64,000 nt of DNA from Phocoena phocoena (GCF_963924675.1 NC_089223.1:4662881-4726880), one strand, 5' to 3'. Counted from the first letter of the stretch, positions 1 through 11,794 are shown. Made by a program: numbers and translations. The notes: generated from the sequence alone by a model not told the origin.

Positions 1-862
1 TCAAAACTACAATGAAGTATCACCTCACACCGGTCAGAACAGCCATCATCAAAAATTCTACAAAAAATAAATGCTGGAAAGGGTGTGGAGAAAAGGTAAC
101 CCTCCTGCACTGTGGGTGGGAATGTAAATTGATAGAGCCACTATGGAGAACAGTATTGAGGTTCCTTAGAAAACTAAAAATAGAACTACCATATGACCCA
201 GCAATCCCACGACTAGGCATTTACCCAGAGAAAACCATAATTCAAAAAGATACATGCACCCCAATGTTCATAGCAGCACAATTTACAATAACCAGAACAC
301 GGAAGCAACCTAAATGTCCATCAACAGAGGAATGGATAAAGAAGACATAGTACATATATACAATGGAATATTACTCAGCCATAAAAAGGAACCAAATTGG
401 TCATTTGTAGAGAGATGTGGATGGACCTAGAGACTGTCATACAGAGTGAAGTAAGTCAGGAAGAGAAAAACAAATATCGCATATTAATGCATGTGTGTGG
501 AATCTAGAAAAATGGTATTGATGATCTTATTTGCAAAGCAAAAACAGAGACACAGACTTAGAGAACCAATGTATTGATCCCTAGGGGGAAAGGGGTGGGG
601 GGTGAGAGGAATTGGGAGATTGGGATTGACATATATACACTATTGATATTATGTATGAAATAGATAACTAATGAGAACCTACTGTATAGCACAAGGAACT
701 CTACTCAATGCTCTGTGGTGACCTAAATGGAAAGGAAATCCAAAAAAAAAGGGGATATAAGTATACACATAGTTGAGATACTTTGCTGTACAGTAGAAGC
801 TAACACAACATTGTAAGGCAACTATACTCCAATAAAAATTAATTTAAAAAATAAAAGTTATA
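1..862 (+). mobile_element. L1 LINE, 3' portion (ORF2 end plus 3' UTR)
   Basis: The first 350 bases encode the C-terminal tail of L1 ORF2. They are followed by the L1 3' UTR, including the 'ctactgtatagcacaagg' block and the 'ccaataaaaatt' end near 830-842, then an A-rich tail. The left end lies outside the window. This is a cetartiodactyl-type L1 and is related to the copies at 4,838, 35,008, 40,206 and 55,200. Confidence 0.92.
12..350 (+). pseudogene. L1 ORF2 C-terminal fragment
   Basis: This is an open stretch of 112 codons ending in TAG. It matches the cysteine-containing C-terminal region of L1 ORF2p, the reverse transcriptase/endonuclease that drives L1 retrotransposition. Visible landmarks are the W-K-G-C-G-E-K segment, an E-L-P-Y-D-P-A-I-P block near residue 60 and the terminal E-E-W-I-K-K. 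In the usual L1 block the third residue of the GCG-like cluster is followed by a second Cys/His set (L-L-H-C). The endonuclease and reverse-transcriptase domains would lie left of the window edge, so I cannot say whether the element is full length. It is a retrotransposon remnant, not a host gene. Confidence 0.85.
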
Positions 863-1034
863 AACAACAACAAAAAACTCATAGATCTGTGCATGAAAAT
901 AAGAAATAAAAAATTTCATATATAAGTGTGTGGATAGAGATATAGAAATAGGTATAGGGATTGATATAAAAGTATATAGATATTTATTCATATATCTCTT
1001 GATTATGTGGATAATGGTTGTATGTGTCAATATG

Positions 1035-1520
1035 TTGTCAAGCTCACGGGACAAAACCTGCCCCCAGATGTTTACAGCAGCTTTATTCATAATTGCCAAA
1101 ACTTGGAAGTAACCATTATGTCCTTCAGTAGGTGAATGGACAAATAAACTGTGGTCCATCCAGACAATGGAATATTATTCAGCGCTAAGAAGAAATAAAA
1201 TGTAAAGCCATGAAAATACATGGAGGAATTTAAATGTATGTAACTAAGTAAAAGAAGTCAATCTGAAAAGCCTAGGTACCGTGTGATTCTAACCATACAA
1301 ACCTGGAAAAGGCAAAACTATGGAGACACTAAAAGGTTAGTAGTGGTCAAGGGTTAGAGGCGAGGGAAGAATGAATAGGCAGGAATGAATGCAAAGGAAT
1401 TTTAGGGCAGTGAAAATACTCTCTACGATACTATAAAGGTAGATACATATAATAATAATTTTTGAAATCTTATACAACCCCTATAATTGAATTATACCTC
1501 AATAAACAGTTAAAAGTCAT
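1035..1520 (+). mobile_element. Older L1 3' end (L1M-like)
   Basis: The stretch contains diverged L1 signatures in order: 'tttattcataattgcc', 'caatggaatattattcagc', and an ending near 'cctcaataaacag'. It is more diverged than the L1 just upstream and has a different 3' UTR, so it is an independent, older insertion. The edges are approximate. Confidence 0.75.
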
Positions 1521-1846
1521 GTTAAATAAATGTAGATATACAGGAAATAACTTTGGAGAAGCTATTCCCATAATTTTAAATTAAAGCCAAATTTAAATAT
1601 TCAAAATAAAACAAGGTAAACTTCAGATGCTACACAGTCCAGTGGATTGTATTCAAAGTAGTGAGGTTGAGTCCATGTTTAGTCAAGTCTGTTTTAAGAA
1701 TTTAGGCTATATGATCAATATTAAAGCAGTTTCTATGTAACTGTCATATCATGATAAGAATTTGATATGTTGGATTTTGGGCAAGAAAGATATATTGGAT
1801 TATATACAAAATTGCCTTCTTTATCAAAACACTCTTAAAAGTACTT
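1521..1846. other. AT-rich unique sequence
   Basis: I recognise no repeat, RNA gene or coding pattern here. Confidence 0.5.
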
Positions 1847-1861
1847 AATTTTGTTTATTTT

Positions 1862-2070
1862 ATTTATTTATTTATTTTGCGGTACGCGGGCCTCTCACTG
1901 TTGTGGCCTCTCCTGTTGCGGAGCACAGGCTCCAGACACGCAGGCTCAGCAGCCATGGCTCACGGGCCTAGCCGCTCCGCGGCATGTGGGATCTTCCCGG
2001 ACCGGGGCACGAACCCGTGTCCCCTGCATCGGCAGGCGGACTCTCAACCACTGCACCACCAGGGAAGCCC
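1862..2070 (-). mobile_element. CHR-type tRNA-related SINE, reverse strand
   Basis: The reverse complement carries the CHR head (gggcttccctgg...), A and B box regions of a tRNA-like promoter, and the end 'gtaccgc' followed by A/T-rich tail sequence, which reads as T-rich on the plus strand at 1,862-1,878. A 15-bp perfect target-site duplication, aattttgtttatttt, lies at 1,847-1,861 and 2,071-2,085. This is strong proof of L1-mediated insertion. Confidence 0.97.
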
Positions 2071-2089
2071 AATTTTGTTTATTTTTTTT

Positions 2090-3225
2090 TAGGTTCTTTT
2101 GATGCATTTTCAAAGAAAATGATATTGTAAAATCATGATCAATAAAGTTACTTAAATTTTAAACACTTTTAAATATGAATAAATTATTAATACTACCTTG
2201 TTATGAAATATGTATAATAAAAATGTGTTAATATAGTAAATAAAATGTAATAAAATATATCAATACTTCTTCTTTTGTAATTTTAACATTAATTCACGTA
2301 CATATAAATTATATTATCATTATGTAAATTTCTTTCTTTTCCAACTCATTAATATAGGGAGAAATACAAATAGATATGAAAATTCATAGGATGATATGAT
2401 AGGTACTACACTGAAAGGCTATTTAGTTTTTAGCTTAAAGTATAATCTTATTCTTTTCCTGAGTAAACATTTTAAACTTAACGCCCTATGAATCATCATA
2501 ACCTTAGTCGAAAATGAATTGAATAATACACTCACTCCTGAACACTTTCCAGTGAATGAAATATGTGAGACACGACACACAAAGTTTTAAAATTGAATCA
2601 TAGCTAACAAATAATTACTCTCTCTAGCTAGGTGTTAGATGTACATGCCCAAACTTGCTGTCTTCACTCACCTGGAGATCAGAATATAGCAGCTACTAGC
2701 AGGATGTTAGCAATGGAATCCCAGAAGTGAGTGAATAGAAATAGACTTGGTAAAAAAAAAAAAAAAAAATTATCTAGATGTGGATCAAGTTGCCAACACT
2801 GATTTCCCAACAAAATTTATTACACTGTTACTGATTTGGAAATACCATCAAGGCACAAAAATAAAAGGGCTATTAATATATTCAAATTGGAAATACCATG
2901 TTTTGATTTCATATAATTTTATCTTAATGTAAATTCACATGATGTATTGTTTTCTCTCATATCTACTGAATAACCAACGCCAATTCATAATGTGCATCTA
3001 ATTTTGTACCCAGGATACTTGAGCTTTGGGAAAGCAGAAAAAATGAGCTCCTGGAGAACTAGCAGTATCCAAGTTGTGAACCTATTTTGGTGGTTCCATC
3101 ATGAACCATCCTCAACTCTGCATGTTCTTTCTCTTACCTAGTTCAATACTTCTGTTGGAAGATAATTATTTGTAGAAACTTTTTTCATGTATTCTATCAA
3201 ATATTTTAAGATAGAAGTACAAGTC
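2090..3225. other. AT-rich unique sequence
   Basis: I see only a short A run at 2,752-2,769. There is no recognisable repeat family or credible exon. Confidence 0.5.
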
Positions 3226-3229
3226 AAGC

Positions 3230-4060
3230 TCCTGCATTATTAACTCATTAAAAATATTTATCAAAGATCTACTACATACTAATATTCTATAGATAGGGCA
3301 TACAGAAGCGACCCAAAAAGATGGAAACCCTGTCCTCACGTAACTCACATTTTAGTGAAGGAAGCGGACATGAACAGGATAAACAAATAAAAGACATAGT
3401 TTGCTAAAAGTTTATAAGGCCACAACAAAAGAGAAAGCAGGGTTAGAGGAGAGGAAGTACTAGAATGGCAAGTTTCAGTTTTTAATAGAAGGGTCAGAGT
3501 AGACCTCATGGAGAAGTTGGCCTTTAAGCATGGACAGACATCAATGATATAAAAGAATAAACCATGTGGACAAGTGAGGAAGTAAGGAAGAGTGTTTCAG
3601 AAAGAGGCAGAATGGAGTGCAAAGACCCCAGGAAGAGACTGTCTGATATGTTTTTGCTCAAGAAGCAGCAAGGGGGGTGAGGCAGGAGCAACATGAGTGA
3701 AAAGAAAGTGATACTGGCTGAGGTCAGAGATGCAGAGGCAGGAACACATTTCACAGGGCCATGTGAGTAATTTTAGGTCTTTGGCCTTTAGGCTGGTAGA
3801 GAGCCATAAGAGAGGTTTGAGCAGAGTGAGTCTATAGGAATCCTTCTGGCTGCTGGACTGAGAAGAGTTTGAAGGGAAGAAAATGCAGGCAGGTAGTGAG
3901 TAATTGGGATAAACTTCTAAGCAGAGATACAAAAGCAGTAGAAACAGAGGTGTGGGGCATCTTAGAGCTTTGATATGGAGAGAGTGACCTAGTGAAAGAG
4001 AGGATTCAAAGTTGATGCAAGATTTGACTGAGCACATGGAAGGAAGGAGAAGCAAATTGA
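3230..4060 (+). repeat. Ancient mammalian interspersed repeat, family not named
   Basis: The order of blocks is typical of a very old mammal-wide repeat: 'aaaatatttatcaaagatct', then a 'ccctgtcctcacgtaactca' block, 'tggagtgcaaagacccc', 'ttttaggtctttggc' and 'ccttctggctgctgg'. The same block order recurs at about 58,465-59,150. I cannot assign the Dfam family with confidence. The long open frame on the opposite strand (3,597-4,055) is an artefact of this purine-rich repeat. Confidence 0.55.
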
Positions 4061-4162
4061 GAAGATGAAGAGACCTAGAGAAGGAAGAAGTATTCTGGGT
4101 TGGATAGGATAAGTTTGAGATGTCTTAGGTATTCATGTATAGATATGTTTCAATATGTCTCA

Positions 4163-4164
<2 letters not shown>

Positions 4165-4214
<50 letters not shown>
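4165..4214. repeat. (GT)n microsatellite
   Basis: About 25 uninterrupted GT units are directly visible. Length is likely to vary between individuals. Confidence 0.99.
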
Positions 4215-4217
<3 letters not shown>

Positions 4218-4219
4218 GT

Positions 4220-4825
4220 TTTCTTTTGTTTTCTAGAAATAAGGCATTATGATGCCTTATGTGATATCAAGTGGTGTCTCCATGGCTTGAATGTCAAATG
4301 TAAACCAAGATTTCAAAAAAATTGTCAATAATTATTTTTTCAATAATTCAGTGATGTGGTTGATGTAAAACTTGAAAAAAAAAAGTCATGACACTCTTAT
4401 ATAAATGAACTCATTTCCAAAGGCTCTTGGTAGATTATGCTTCAAAAAAAAGAAAATTGAATGGTTTATGAGTTAACTTTATTACTGAATACAACAATAT
4501 CAACTAAAAAGGAACAAGAAAAATTATGTAAGTTGCATATGAGGCATTTGATAAATTGTGTGATTTCTTTGAAAAATTATAATATAATTTATACCTGGGA
4601 AACAGTGTCCTTTTCAAAAGTATGAAATGAATTTTACCTTTGCATATGTTTTAATCATAATGAAAATTACTCAAAAGTAAATGGAAAAACAGTATACATT
4701 TTTTTTTTGCTCTTGGTGTATACAGAAATCAAAGACTTTAAAGCTGTGTGGTTATAGGACTTTCTCACACCTTATTACAGACTCACAAAAGAAGAACTCT
4801 TTTCAAGGAATCTGGCTTTTGAATT
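4220..4825. other. AT-rich unique sequence
   Basis: No recognisable feature. Confidence 0.5.
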
Positions 4826-4837
4826 AAGAATACTCTA

Positions 4838-5500
4838 CCAAGTGACCCAGCAATCCCACTACTGGGCATATACCCAGAGAAAACCATAATTCAAAAAGAC
4901 ACATGCACCCCAATGTTCACTGCAGCACTATTTAAGATAGCCAGGATATGGAAGCAACCTAAATGTCTATCAACAGAGGAATGGATAAAGAAGACATGGT
5001 AAATATATACAATGGAATATTACTCAGCCATAAACAGGAATGAAATTGGGTCAATTGTAGAGACACAGATGGACCTAGCAACTGTCATACAGAGTGAAGT
5101 AAGTCAGAAAGAGAAAAACAAATATTGTATATTAACGCATGTATGTGGAATCTGAAAAACTGGTATAGACGATCTTATTTACAAAGCAGAAATAGAGACA
5201 CAGATGTAGAGAACAAACATATGGATACCAAAGGGGAATGTGGGGTGGGATGAATTAGGAGATTGGGATTGACATATATACACTACTGATACTATGTATA
5301 AAAGAGACAACTAATGAGAACCTGCTGTATAGCACAGGGAAATCTACTCAGTGCTCTGTGGTGACCTAAATGAGAAGGAAATCCAAAAAAGAGGGGATAT
5401 ATGTATACATACAGCTGATTCACTTTGCTGTACAGTATAGACTAACACAATAGTGTAAAGCAACTATACTCCAATAAAAATTAAAAAAAAAAGAAACTAG
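4838..5500 (+). mobile_element. L1 LINE, 5'-truncated 3' end
   Basis: The element starts inside the ORF2 C-terminal coding region ('gacccagcaatcccact') and runs through the 3' UTR to 'ccaataaaaatt' plus an A tail near 5,480-5,492. The left flank 'aagaatactcta' (4,826-4,837) resembles 'aagaatacctta' at 5,921-5,932, which lies beyond the next SINE. See the finding on 3' transduction. Confidence 0.92.
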
Positions 5501-5564
5501 AGAAATAAACCAGAAAAAAAAAAGGTATGCTTACACTATACTGTAATATATTAAATGTGCAATA

Positions 5565-5920
5565 GGAGAACTTCCCAGGTGATCCAGTGGTTAAAAATCT
5601 GCCTTCCAATGCAGGGGGTGAGGGTTCAATCCTTGGTTGGGGAACTAAGATCCCACAGGTCGTGGAGCAACTGAGCCTGCAAACTGCAACTACTGAGCCT
5701 GAGCCCTCTGGAGCCCATGCGCCACAACTAGAGAGACTGTGTGCTGCAGCTATTGAGCCCACGTGCTCTGGAGCCCATGCACCACAACTAGAGAGAAGCC
5801 CACATGCCACAACTAGAGAAGCCTACATGCTGCAACAAAAGATCCTGCATGCTGCAACAAAGATCCTGTGTGCCACAACTAAGATTCAATGAAGACAAAT
5901 AAATAAATATTTTTAAAAAA
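5565..5920 (+). mobile_element. Long CHR-type tRNA-related SINE
   Basis: The head 'cttcccaggtgatccagtgg' is tRNA-like and is followed by a B-box-like 'gggttcaatcc'. Next come tandem 'gccacaactagag' units and the 'gatcctgcatgctgcaac' block, ending in 'aaataaataaat' and a poly-A. It is more diverged than the short CHR copies in this window. I find no target duplication immediately on both sides of the SINE itself. Confidence 0.88.
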
Positions 5921-7389
5921 AAGAATACCTTAGTGGAATGCCTTTTTGTGACAAGGGGGGGAGGAGTAGTGAATAACACTAAATTTATTTTCACCTGATT
6001 TTTGGTTTCTGTGAACATGTATGTGTGTGTGTGCATGGTATGCACATGCCTATGTGTAAGACAGTTGTTTTACTTGGAATATATAATTGATTCAAATATT
6101 AACAATTTGTGTAATAAGATTACAGGTTATTAAACGTGGCCAAGATGGTAGAGTAGGAAGACCCTGAGTTCCCCTCTCCCATGGGCACACCAAAATTACA
6201 ACAATTTACAGAGCAACTGTCTACGAAAATGACATGAAAGCCAGCAGAAAACACTTTCCACAACCAAAGGTATAAAGAAGGAATGACAAAGAGATGGGTG
6301 GGAGTGTCAGAGACTATATATAGACCACCCACAGGTAGACAGCCCACAAACAGATAGGAGGATAATCACAACTGCAGAGATTCTCCTCAAGGAGAAAGGG
6401 GTCCGAGCCCCACATCAGGCTCCACAGCTTAGGGAACCTGCAATCAGGAAGCATATCTGGCTTTGAAGACCAGTGTTGCTTGTGCATGGGAGCTGGGGGG
6501 CTGTAGGAAACAGAGACATTGCTCTTAAAGGGTGCACTAAAAATCTCATATGCTCCAAGGCAGACTGCAGAGGCTGTAATTTGAAAGGAACCTGGGTCAG
6601 ACACACTGGTTGATCTTGGAGAGCTTCCCAGAGAAGCAGGAGACAATTGGGATGCTACCTGAGAGCACAGACTCTGGAGGCAGCCGTTTTATGGAGCTCC
6701 TTCTTCCACGAGGACAGTGGTGCCGGCAAGCACCATTTTGGAGTCCTTCCTGTAGCCTATTAGTGTCTGGGGATCAGCAGCCCAACAGTGATCTATATCA
6801 GCCTAGGGACCTCAAGGACCCTGCTGCCAGCCATGCTAGGACCCAGCCATGCCCACCAGTGGCCAGCACCAGCTCTGGGACTCCCTACGCTACACAGCCA
6901 ACCATGCCAGGACTAGGCCCCATCCACCAATGGGCTGGCAGCCACCAAAGACGGCAGGGCTGAAAGTCAACCAGACCAGTATGCTCACCTTCCTCAGCCC
7001 CACCACAACAGAATGGCCCACACAGTCCATGTGAAGTGCACCCCCAGAGCATATAGCTCTAAGGATCAGAGGGGAGAGTGTTGCTATGCCCCAAAGGATA
7101 TATCCAAAACAAGGTTACTTCACTACGATTGACTGGGAAACATAACCAACCTATCTGATACATAGAAACAAACGTAATGAGTTAGGAAAAATAAGAAGAA
7201 AGAGGAATATTCTCCAAATGAAGGAATAAGACAAGACTGCAGAAAAAATAAATAAACAAAGAAGAGATAAGCAACCTACCTGATAAAGAGTTCAAGCAAG
7301 TGACCATGAAGTTGCTTAACAAACTTGGCAGAAGAATGGATGAACACAGGAGAATTTTAATAAAGATTTTAAAAATATAATGAAAAACC

Positions 7390-8040
7390 AAATAGAGCTG
7401 AAGAAGAGAGTAACATAAATTTAAAAAATACACTAGAAGAAATCAACAGTAGACAAGATGGTACAGAGGAATGGATCAGTAAACTGGAAGACAAATTAGT
7501 AGATATCACCCAAACTGAACAGAAGGAGAAAAAATAACTTTAAAAAATGAGGATAGCTTAAGAGACCTCTGTGATGACATCAAACATGCTAACATTTGCA
7601 TTATAGGGGTCCCAGAAGTAGAAGAGAAAAGAAGAAAACGGGAGAGAATTTATTTGAAAAAATAATAAATAAAAACTTCCTTAACCTGGGGAAGGAAATA
7701 GACATCAGTTTCAGGAAGGACAGAGAGTCCCAAAGAAGATGAACACAAAGAGGACCACAACAAGACACATTATAATTTAAATGGCAGAAATTATAAAGAA
7801 TATTAAAAGTAGCAAGAGAAATTCAACTACATACTTAAAAGGGAACTCTCTGACTTTGCAGAAAATTTGCAGGCCATAAGGGATGTTAATAACATAGTCA
7901 AAATGATGAAAGAAAAAACGTTCAACCAGGAATACTGTATGTGGCAAGGCTATCATTCAGATTTGACAGAGAGATAAAGAGTTTTACAGACAAGCAGAAG
8001 CTAAGAGTTCAGTGCCACTCAACTGGACTTACAAGAAATG
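7390..8040 (+). pseudogene. L1 ORF1 relic
   Basis: The stretch corresponds to L1 ORF1, the RNA-binding trimeric protein of the L1 particle. Recognisable nucleotide landmarks are 'ggaatggatcagtaaactgg' (end of the coiled-coil region) and 'ttataggggtcccagaag' (start of the RNA-recognition part). The C-terminal segment with 'aagaaatgttaaaggga' ends near 8,048. Frames are broken repeatedly and no long ORF survives. I place the edges by landmark order, not by start and stop codons. Confidence 0.65.
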
Positions 8041-8189
8041 TTAAAGGGACCTTCCTAAGTGGAATAAAAAGACCACAATTTTAATGCTCCAATCAAAATA
8101 CATAGAGTGGCTGAAGGAATTAAAACAAAAACAAGACTCATATTTATGCTGCCTACAGGAGACTCCCTTCAGCTCTAAAGACACACAGA

Positions 8190-10884
8190 CTGAAAGTGAT
8201 AGGATGGAAAATGAGATTCTGTGCAAATGGAAATGAAAAGAAAGCTGGGGAAACAATATTTATATTAGACAAAACAGAATTTAAAACAAAGACTTTAATA
8301 AGGAAAAAAGATGGACATTACATAATGATAAAGGGACTAATCCAACAAGAGAATATAACATAAGTATAAATGCACCCAAAATAGGAACACCTAATTACAT
8401 AAAGCAAAACTTAACAATCATATAATGAGAAATTGACAGTAACAGAATAATAATAAGGGACTTTTAACACTCTAATTACATCAATGGACAGATCAACTAG
8501 ACCAAAAATCAATACGGAATAACTGGCCTTAAGCACACATTATACAAAATGTACTAAATAAATACATACAGGACATTATACCCCCCAACAGAAGAATACA
8601 CATTCTTTTCAAGTGCACATGAAACACTGTCGAGGATAGATCACATCCTGGGCCACAATACACATCTTGGTAAACTTAAAAAGACTGAAATCATATCAAG
8701 CATCTAATCTGACCACAATGGTATGAGACTAGAAATCAATTAAAGGAAAAAAAACTGCAGAAAAGGCAAACACAAAGAGGGTTAACCATATGCTAATAAA
8801 CAACCAGTGGGTCAAGAAGAAATCAAAGGAAACATTTAAAAAATAACCAGAGACAAATGAAAATGGAAACATATGATCCAAAATCTATGGGATGCAGCAA
8901 AAATAGTTCTAAGAGGGAAGTATATAGTGACACAAGCCTACCTCAGGAAACAACAAAAAAAATCTTAAGTAAAAAATCTAACCTTACAGCTAAAGGAACT
9001 ATAAAAAGAACAAAGCCCAAAGGTAGTAGAAGGAAAAAGATAATAAATATCAGAGCAGAAATAAATGAAATAGAGAAAAAATAGTCTATCAATGAAACTA
9101 ACAACTGTTACAAAAAAACAAAAACAAAATTCATAAGCCTTTAGCCAGACTTACCCAGAAAAAGACAGATGGTCCAAATCAATAAAATCAAATGAAAAGA
9201 AGTTAAACACACAGAAATCTAAAGGATTGTAAGTGATTTCTGTGAACAATTATACACCAAAAAGTAGACAGCCTAGAAGAAACAGATAAATTCCTAGAAA
9301 AATACAATGAAGAATGAATCAAGAAGAAATAGAAAACATGTACAGATTACCAGTAATAAAGTGAAATCAATAATAAAAAATATCCCAACAAACAAAAGCC
9401 TAGGATCTGATGGCTTTAAAGTTAATACTACAAAATACTTAAAGAAAAGTTAACATCTGTCTTTCCCAAAGTATTCCAAAAAGTTCAAGAGGAGGGAACA
9501 CTTCCAAACTCATCTTATGAGGCGAACATCATGATACTAAAAAAAGACAAAGACACCATAAAAAAAAAAAATAGGCCAACATCACTGATAAACATAGATG
9601 CAAAAATCCTCAACAAAATATCAGCAAACTTAATTCAATACTACATTAAAAGGGTCATACAACATGAGCAAGTATGAGTTATCACAGGGATGTAAATATT
9701 TGCAAATCAAACAACATGATATACCATATTAGCAAATTTAAGAATAAAAATCGTATTATCATGTCAACAGTTGCAGAGAAAGCTTTTGGAAGCTGATGGA
9801 ATTTCCTCTAATATCAGAAACAAGACAAGGATGCCCACTCTCCTCACTTTTATTCAGCACAGGACTGCAAGTCTTAGCAACAGAAATCAGTCAAGGAAAA
9901 GAAATAAAAGGAACCCAATTTGAAAAGACAGATGTAAAACCATGTCTCTTTACAGATGACATGAAACTATGTATAGAAAATTCCTATGGCACCAGCAAAA
10001 TACTATTAGAACTAATAAATAAATTCACTAAAGTTGCAGGATACAACATTAGTGTACAGAAATCTGTTCATTTCCATACACCAACAATGTTACCAAAAAG
10101 AAATTAAGAAAACAATTCCATTTACAATTGCATCAAAAAAGATAAATTACATAGGGATAAATCCAACCAAGGAGGTAAAACACTTGAATTCATAAAACTA
10201 CTACCATATTGGTAAAATAAATTGAAGATGACACAAATAAATGGAAAGATATACTAAGTTCATGGATTGGAAGAATTAATATTGTTCAAATGATCTTAAT
10301 CCCCAAGGCAATCTACACATTCAAAGCATGTCCTATCAAACTTCCAAAGGAAATTTTCACAGAACTAGAATGAAGAATTCTAAAATAGGTATGGGAACAA
10401 AAAGAGCCTGAGTAGCCAAAACAATATTGAGAAAGAAGACCAAAAACTTGAGGTGTCACGTTTTTCTAACTTCAGACTATACTACAGAGCAACAGTAGTC
10501 AAAACAGTATGATACTGGCACAAAAACAGACACATAGATCAATGGAACAGAATAGTGAGACAAGAAATGAACCACACTTAGACTGCAAACTAATTTATGA
10601 CAAAGGAGGGAGGAATATACAATGAGGAAAAGGCAGTCTCTTTGATAAACTGTGTTGGAACACTGGACAGCTACATATAAAAGAATCAAACTGGACTATT
10701 TCCTCACACCATATACAACAGTAAATTCAAAGTGGCTTAAACACTTAAATGTAAGACCTGAAATCATAAAACTCCTAGGAGAAAACATAGGCAGTACACT
10801 CTTTGACATCGGTCTTAGCAATATTATTTTGGATATGCCTCCTCAGGCAAGGAAAATAAAAGTAAAAATAAAAAATTGGGACCT
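8190..10884 (+). pseudogene. L1 ORF2 relic (endonuclease and reverse transcriptase)
   Basis: ORF2p is the endonuclease/reverse transcriptase of L1. Ordered landmarks are: an endonuclease region with 'catcaatggacagatca' near 8,483 and 'gaccacaatggtatgag' near 8,710; a linker-like stretch at 8,857-9,084 that is still open for 75 codons; and a reverse-transcriptase core with R-Q-G-C-P-L-S near residue 10 of the open frame 9,796-10,107, followed by F-T-D-D-M in place of the usual F-A-D-D-M. Around 9,785-9,800 about 150 bases between the 'gaaagcttttg' and 'atttcctctaa' landmarks are missing, so the core is internally deleted. Many frameshifts make it non-functional. Confidence 0.8.
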
Positions 10885-11087
10885 GGGCTTCCCTGGTGGT
10901 GCAGTGGTTGAGAGTCCGCCTGCCGACGCAGGGGACACGGGTTCGTGCCCCGGTCCGGGAAGATGCCACATGCCGCGGAGCGGCTAGGCCCGTGAGCCAT
11001 GGCCGCTGAGCCTGCGCATCCAGAGCCTGTGCTCCACAATGGGAGAGGCCACAACAGTGAGAGGCCCGCGTACCGCAAAAAAAAAAA
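10885..11087 (+). mobile_element. CHR-type SINE inside the L1
   Basis: A complete short-class CHR copy runs from 'gggcttccctggtgg' to 'gtaccgc' plus 11 A. It separates L1 ORF2 'aaattgggacct' (left) from 'gattggcagaagaactg' (right). In intact L1 copies those two points lie roughly 200 bases apart, so the insertion coincides with an internal L1 deletion. No long target duplication is visible; 'attgg' occurs on both sides. Confidence 0.95.
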
Positions 11088-11591
11088 GATTGGCAGAAGA
11101 ACTGAATAGACAGTTTTCCAAAGAGGAAATGTGGATGGTCAACAGGGACATGAAAAGATGCACAACATCATTAATCATCAGGGAAATGCAAATCAAAACC
11201 ACAATGAGATATCACCCCACACTTGGCAGAATGGCCATCCTCAAAAAGAACACAAATAACAAATGTTGGCAAGGATGTGAAGAAAAAGGAACACTTGTAC
11301 ACTGTTAGTGGGAATGTAAATTGGTGTAGCCACTGTGGAAAATAGTATGGAGGCTTCTCAAAAAACTAAACATAGAACTACATATAACCCGGCAATTCCA
11401 CTCCTGGGTATATATCCAAAACAACCAAAAACATCAATTTGAAAAGATACATGCACCTCGATGTTCATAGCAGCATTACTTACAATTGCCAAGATATGCA
11501 AGCACCCTAAATGTCCTCAACAGATGAATGGATAAAGAAGACTGATGTGTGTATGTATATATAGAGAGGGATAAATATAGATATAGATGTA

Positions 11592-11594
<3 letters not shown>
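11088..11594 (+). mobile_element. Same L1, part 2 (ORF2 C-terminal region)
   Basis: This continues the element that starts at 6,130. It reads 'ggcagaagaactgaataga', then 'cattaatcatcagggaaatg' and 'gatgaatggataaagaagac', and then runs into a simple repeat at the point where intact L1s have the TA-rich 'tatatatacaatgg'. The open frame 11,039-11,308 covers the ORF2 C-terminal region up to a stop after L-V-H-C. Confidence 0.85.

Positions 11595-11660
<66 letters not shown>
11595..11660. repeat. (CT)n(TA)n microsatellite at the NUMT left edge
   Basis: About 16 CT units are followed by about 17 TA units, directly abutting the mitochondrial sequence. It probably expanded from the TA-rich site of the host L1. 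Confidence 0.97.
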
Positions 11661-11663
<3 letters not shown>

Positions 11664-11666
<3 letters not shown>

Positions 11667-11720
11667 AGCCCCCACAAAACTGATCACAAAAATAACACTT
11701 AAAAAAATACATGTCATCAT
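11664..11720 (-). pseudogene. MT-ND6: Mitochondrial ND6 pseudogene, 5' fragment
   Basis: The minus strand reads from an ATG-ATG pair at 11,720-11,715 into the first codons of ND6, the membrane subunit of respiratory complex I that lies on the opposite strand to its neighbours. Only about 57 bases are present before the microsatellite starts. At 11,701-11,707 a run of seven A replaces the usual mixed A/T sequence, and the frame is shifted by small deletions there. The rest of the gene was not carried in. The fragment fixes the left edge of the mitochondrial segment. Confidence 0.85.
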
Positions 11721-11789
11721 TATTCTCACATGGATTCCAACCATGACCAATGACATGAAAAAATCATCATTGTCATTCAACTATAAGAA
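11721..11789 (-). pseudogene. MT-TE: Mitochondrial tRNA-Glu pseudogene
   Basis: It lies between the ND6 start and the cytochrome b start, as in mtDNA, with a length of about 69 bases. The complement of the UUC anticodon is visible as gaa at 11,757-11,759. The flanking 'tattctcaca' and 'tataagaac' are the two acceptor ends. Confidence 0.88.
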
Positions 11790-11794
11790 CATCA

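Larger units (their letters stand above)
6130..10884 (+). mobile_element. Nearly full-length old L1, part 1 (5' UTR, ORF1 and ORF2 relics)
   Basis: The element opens with an L1 5' end whose 'ccaagatgg' (6,140-6,148) matches the YY1-site position of many L1 promoters. A GC-richer 5' UTR covers about 6,130-7,100. ORF1-like sequence follows at about 7,180-8,040 and ORF2-like sequence from about 8,190. The same element continues at 11,088 and 14,766, after a SINE and a NUMT. Many stops and indels are present, so it cannot move. Confidence 0.85.

Noticed and set aside
1862..2070. tRNA gene suggested by A and B boxes
   Set aside because: The promoter boxes belong to a tRNA-derived SINE; it cannot fold as a complete tRNA and is repeated across the window.
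3597..4055. 152-codon open frame on the minus strand
   Set aside because: It is the reverse of a purine-rich ancient repeat; no domain and low-complexity Leu/Ser content.
6610..6963. 117-codon open frame
   Set aside because: It falls in the GC-richer 5' UTR of the old L1 and has no domain pattern; Pro/Ser/Gln-rich content matches that UTR.
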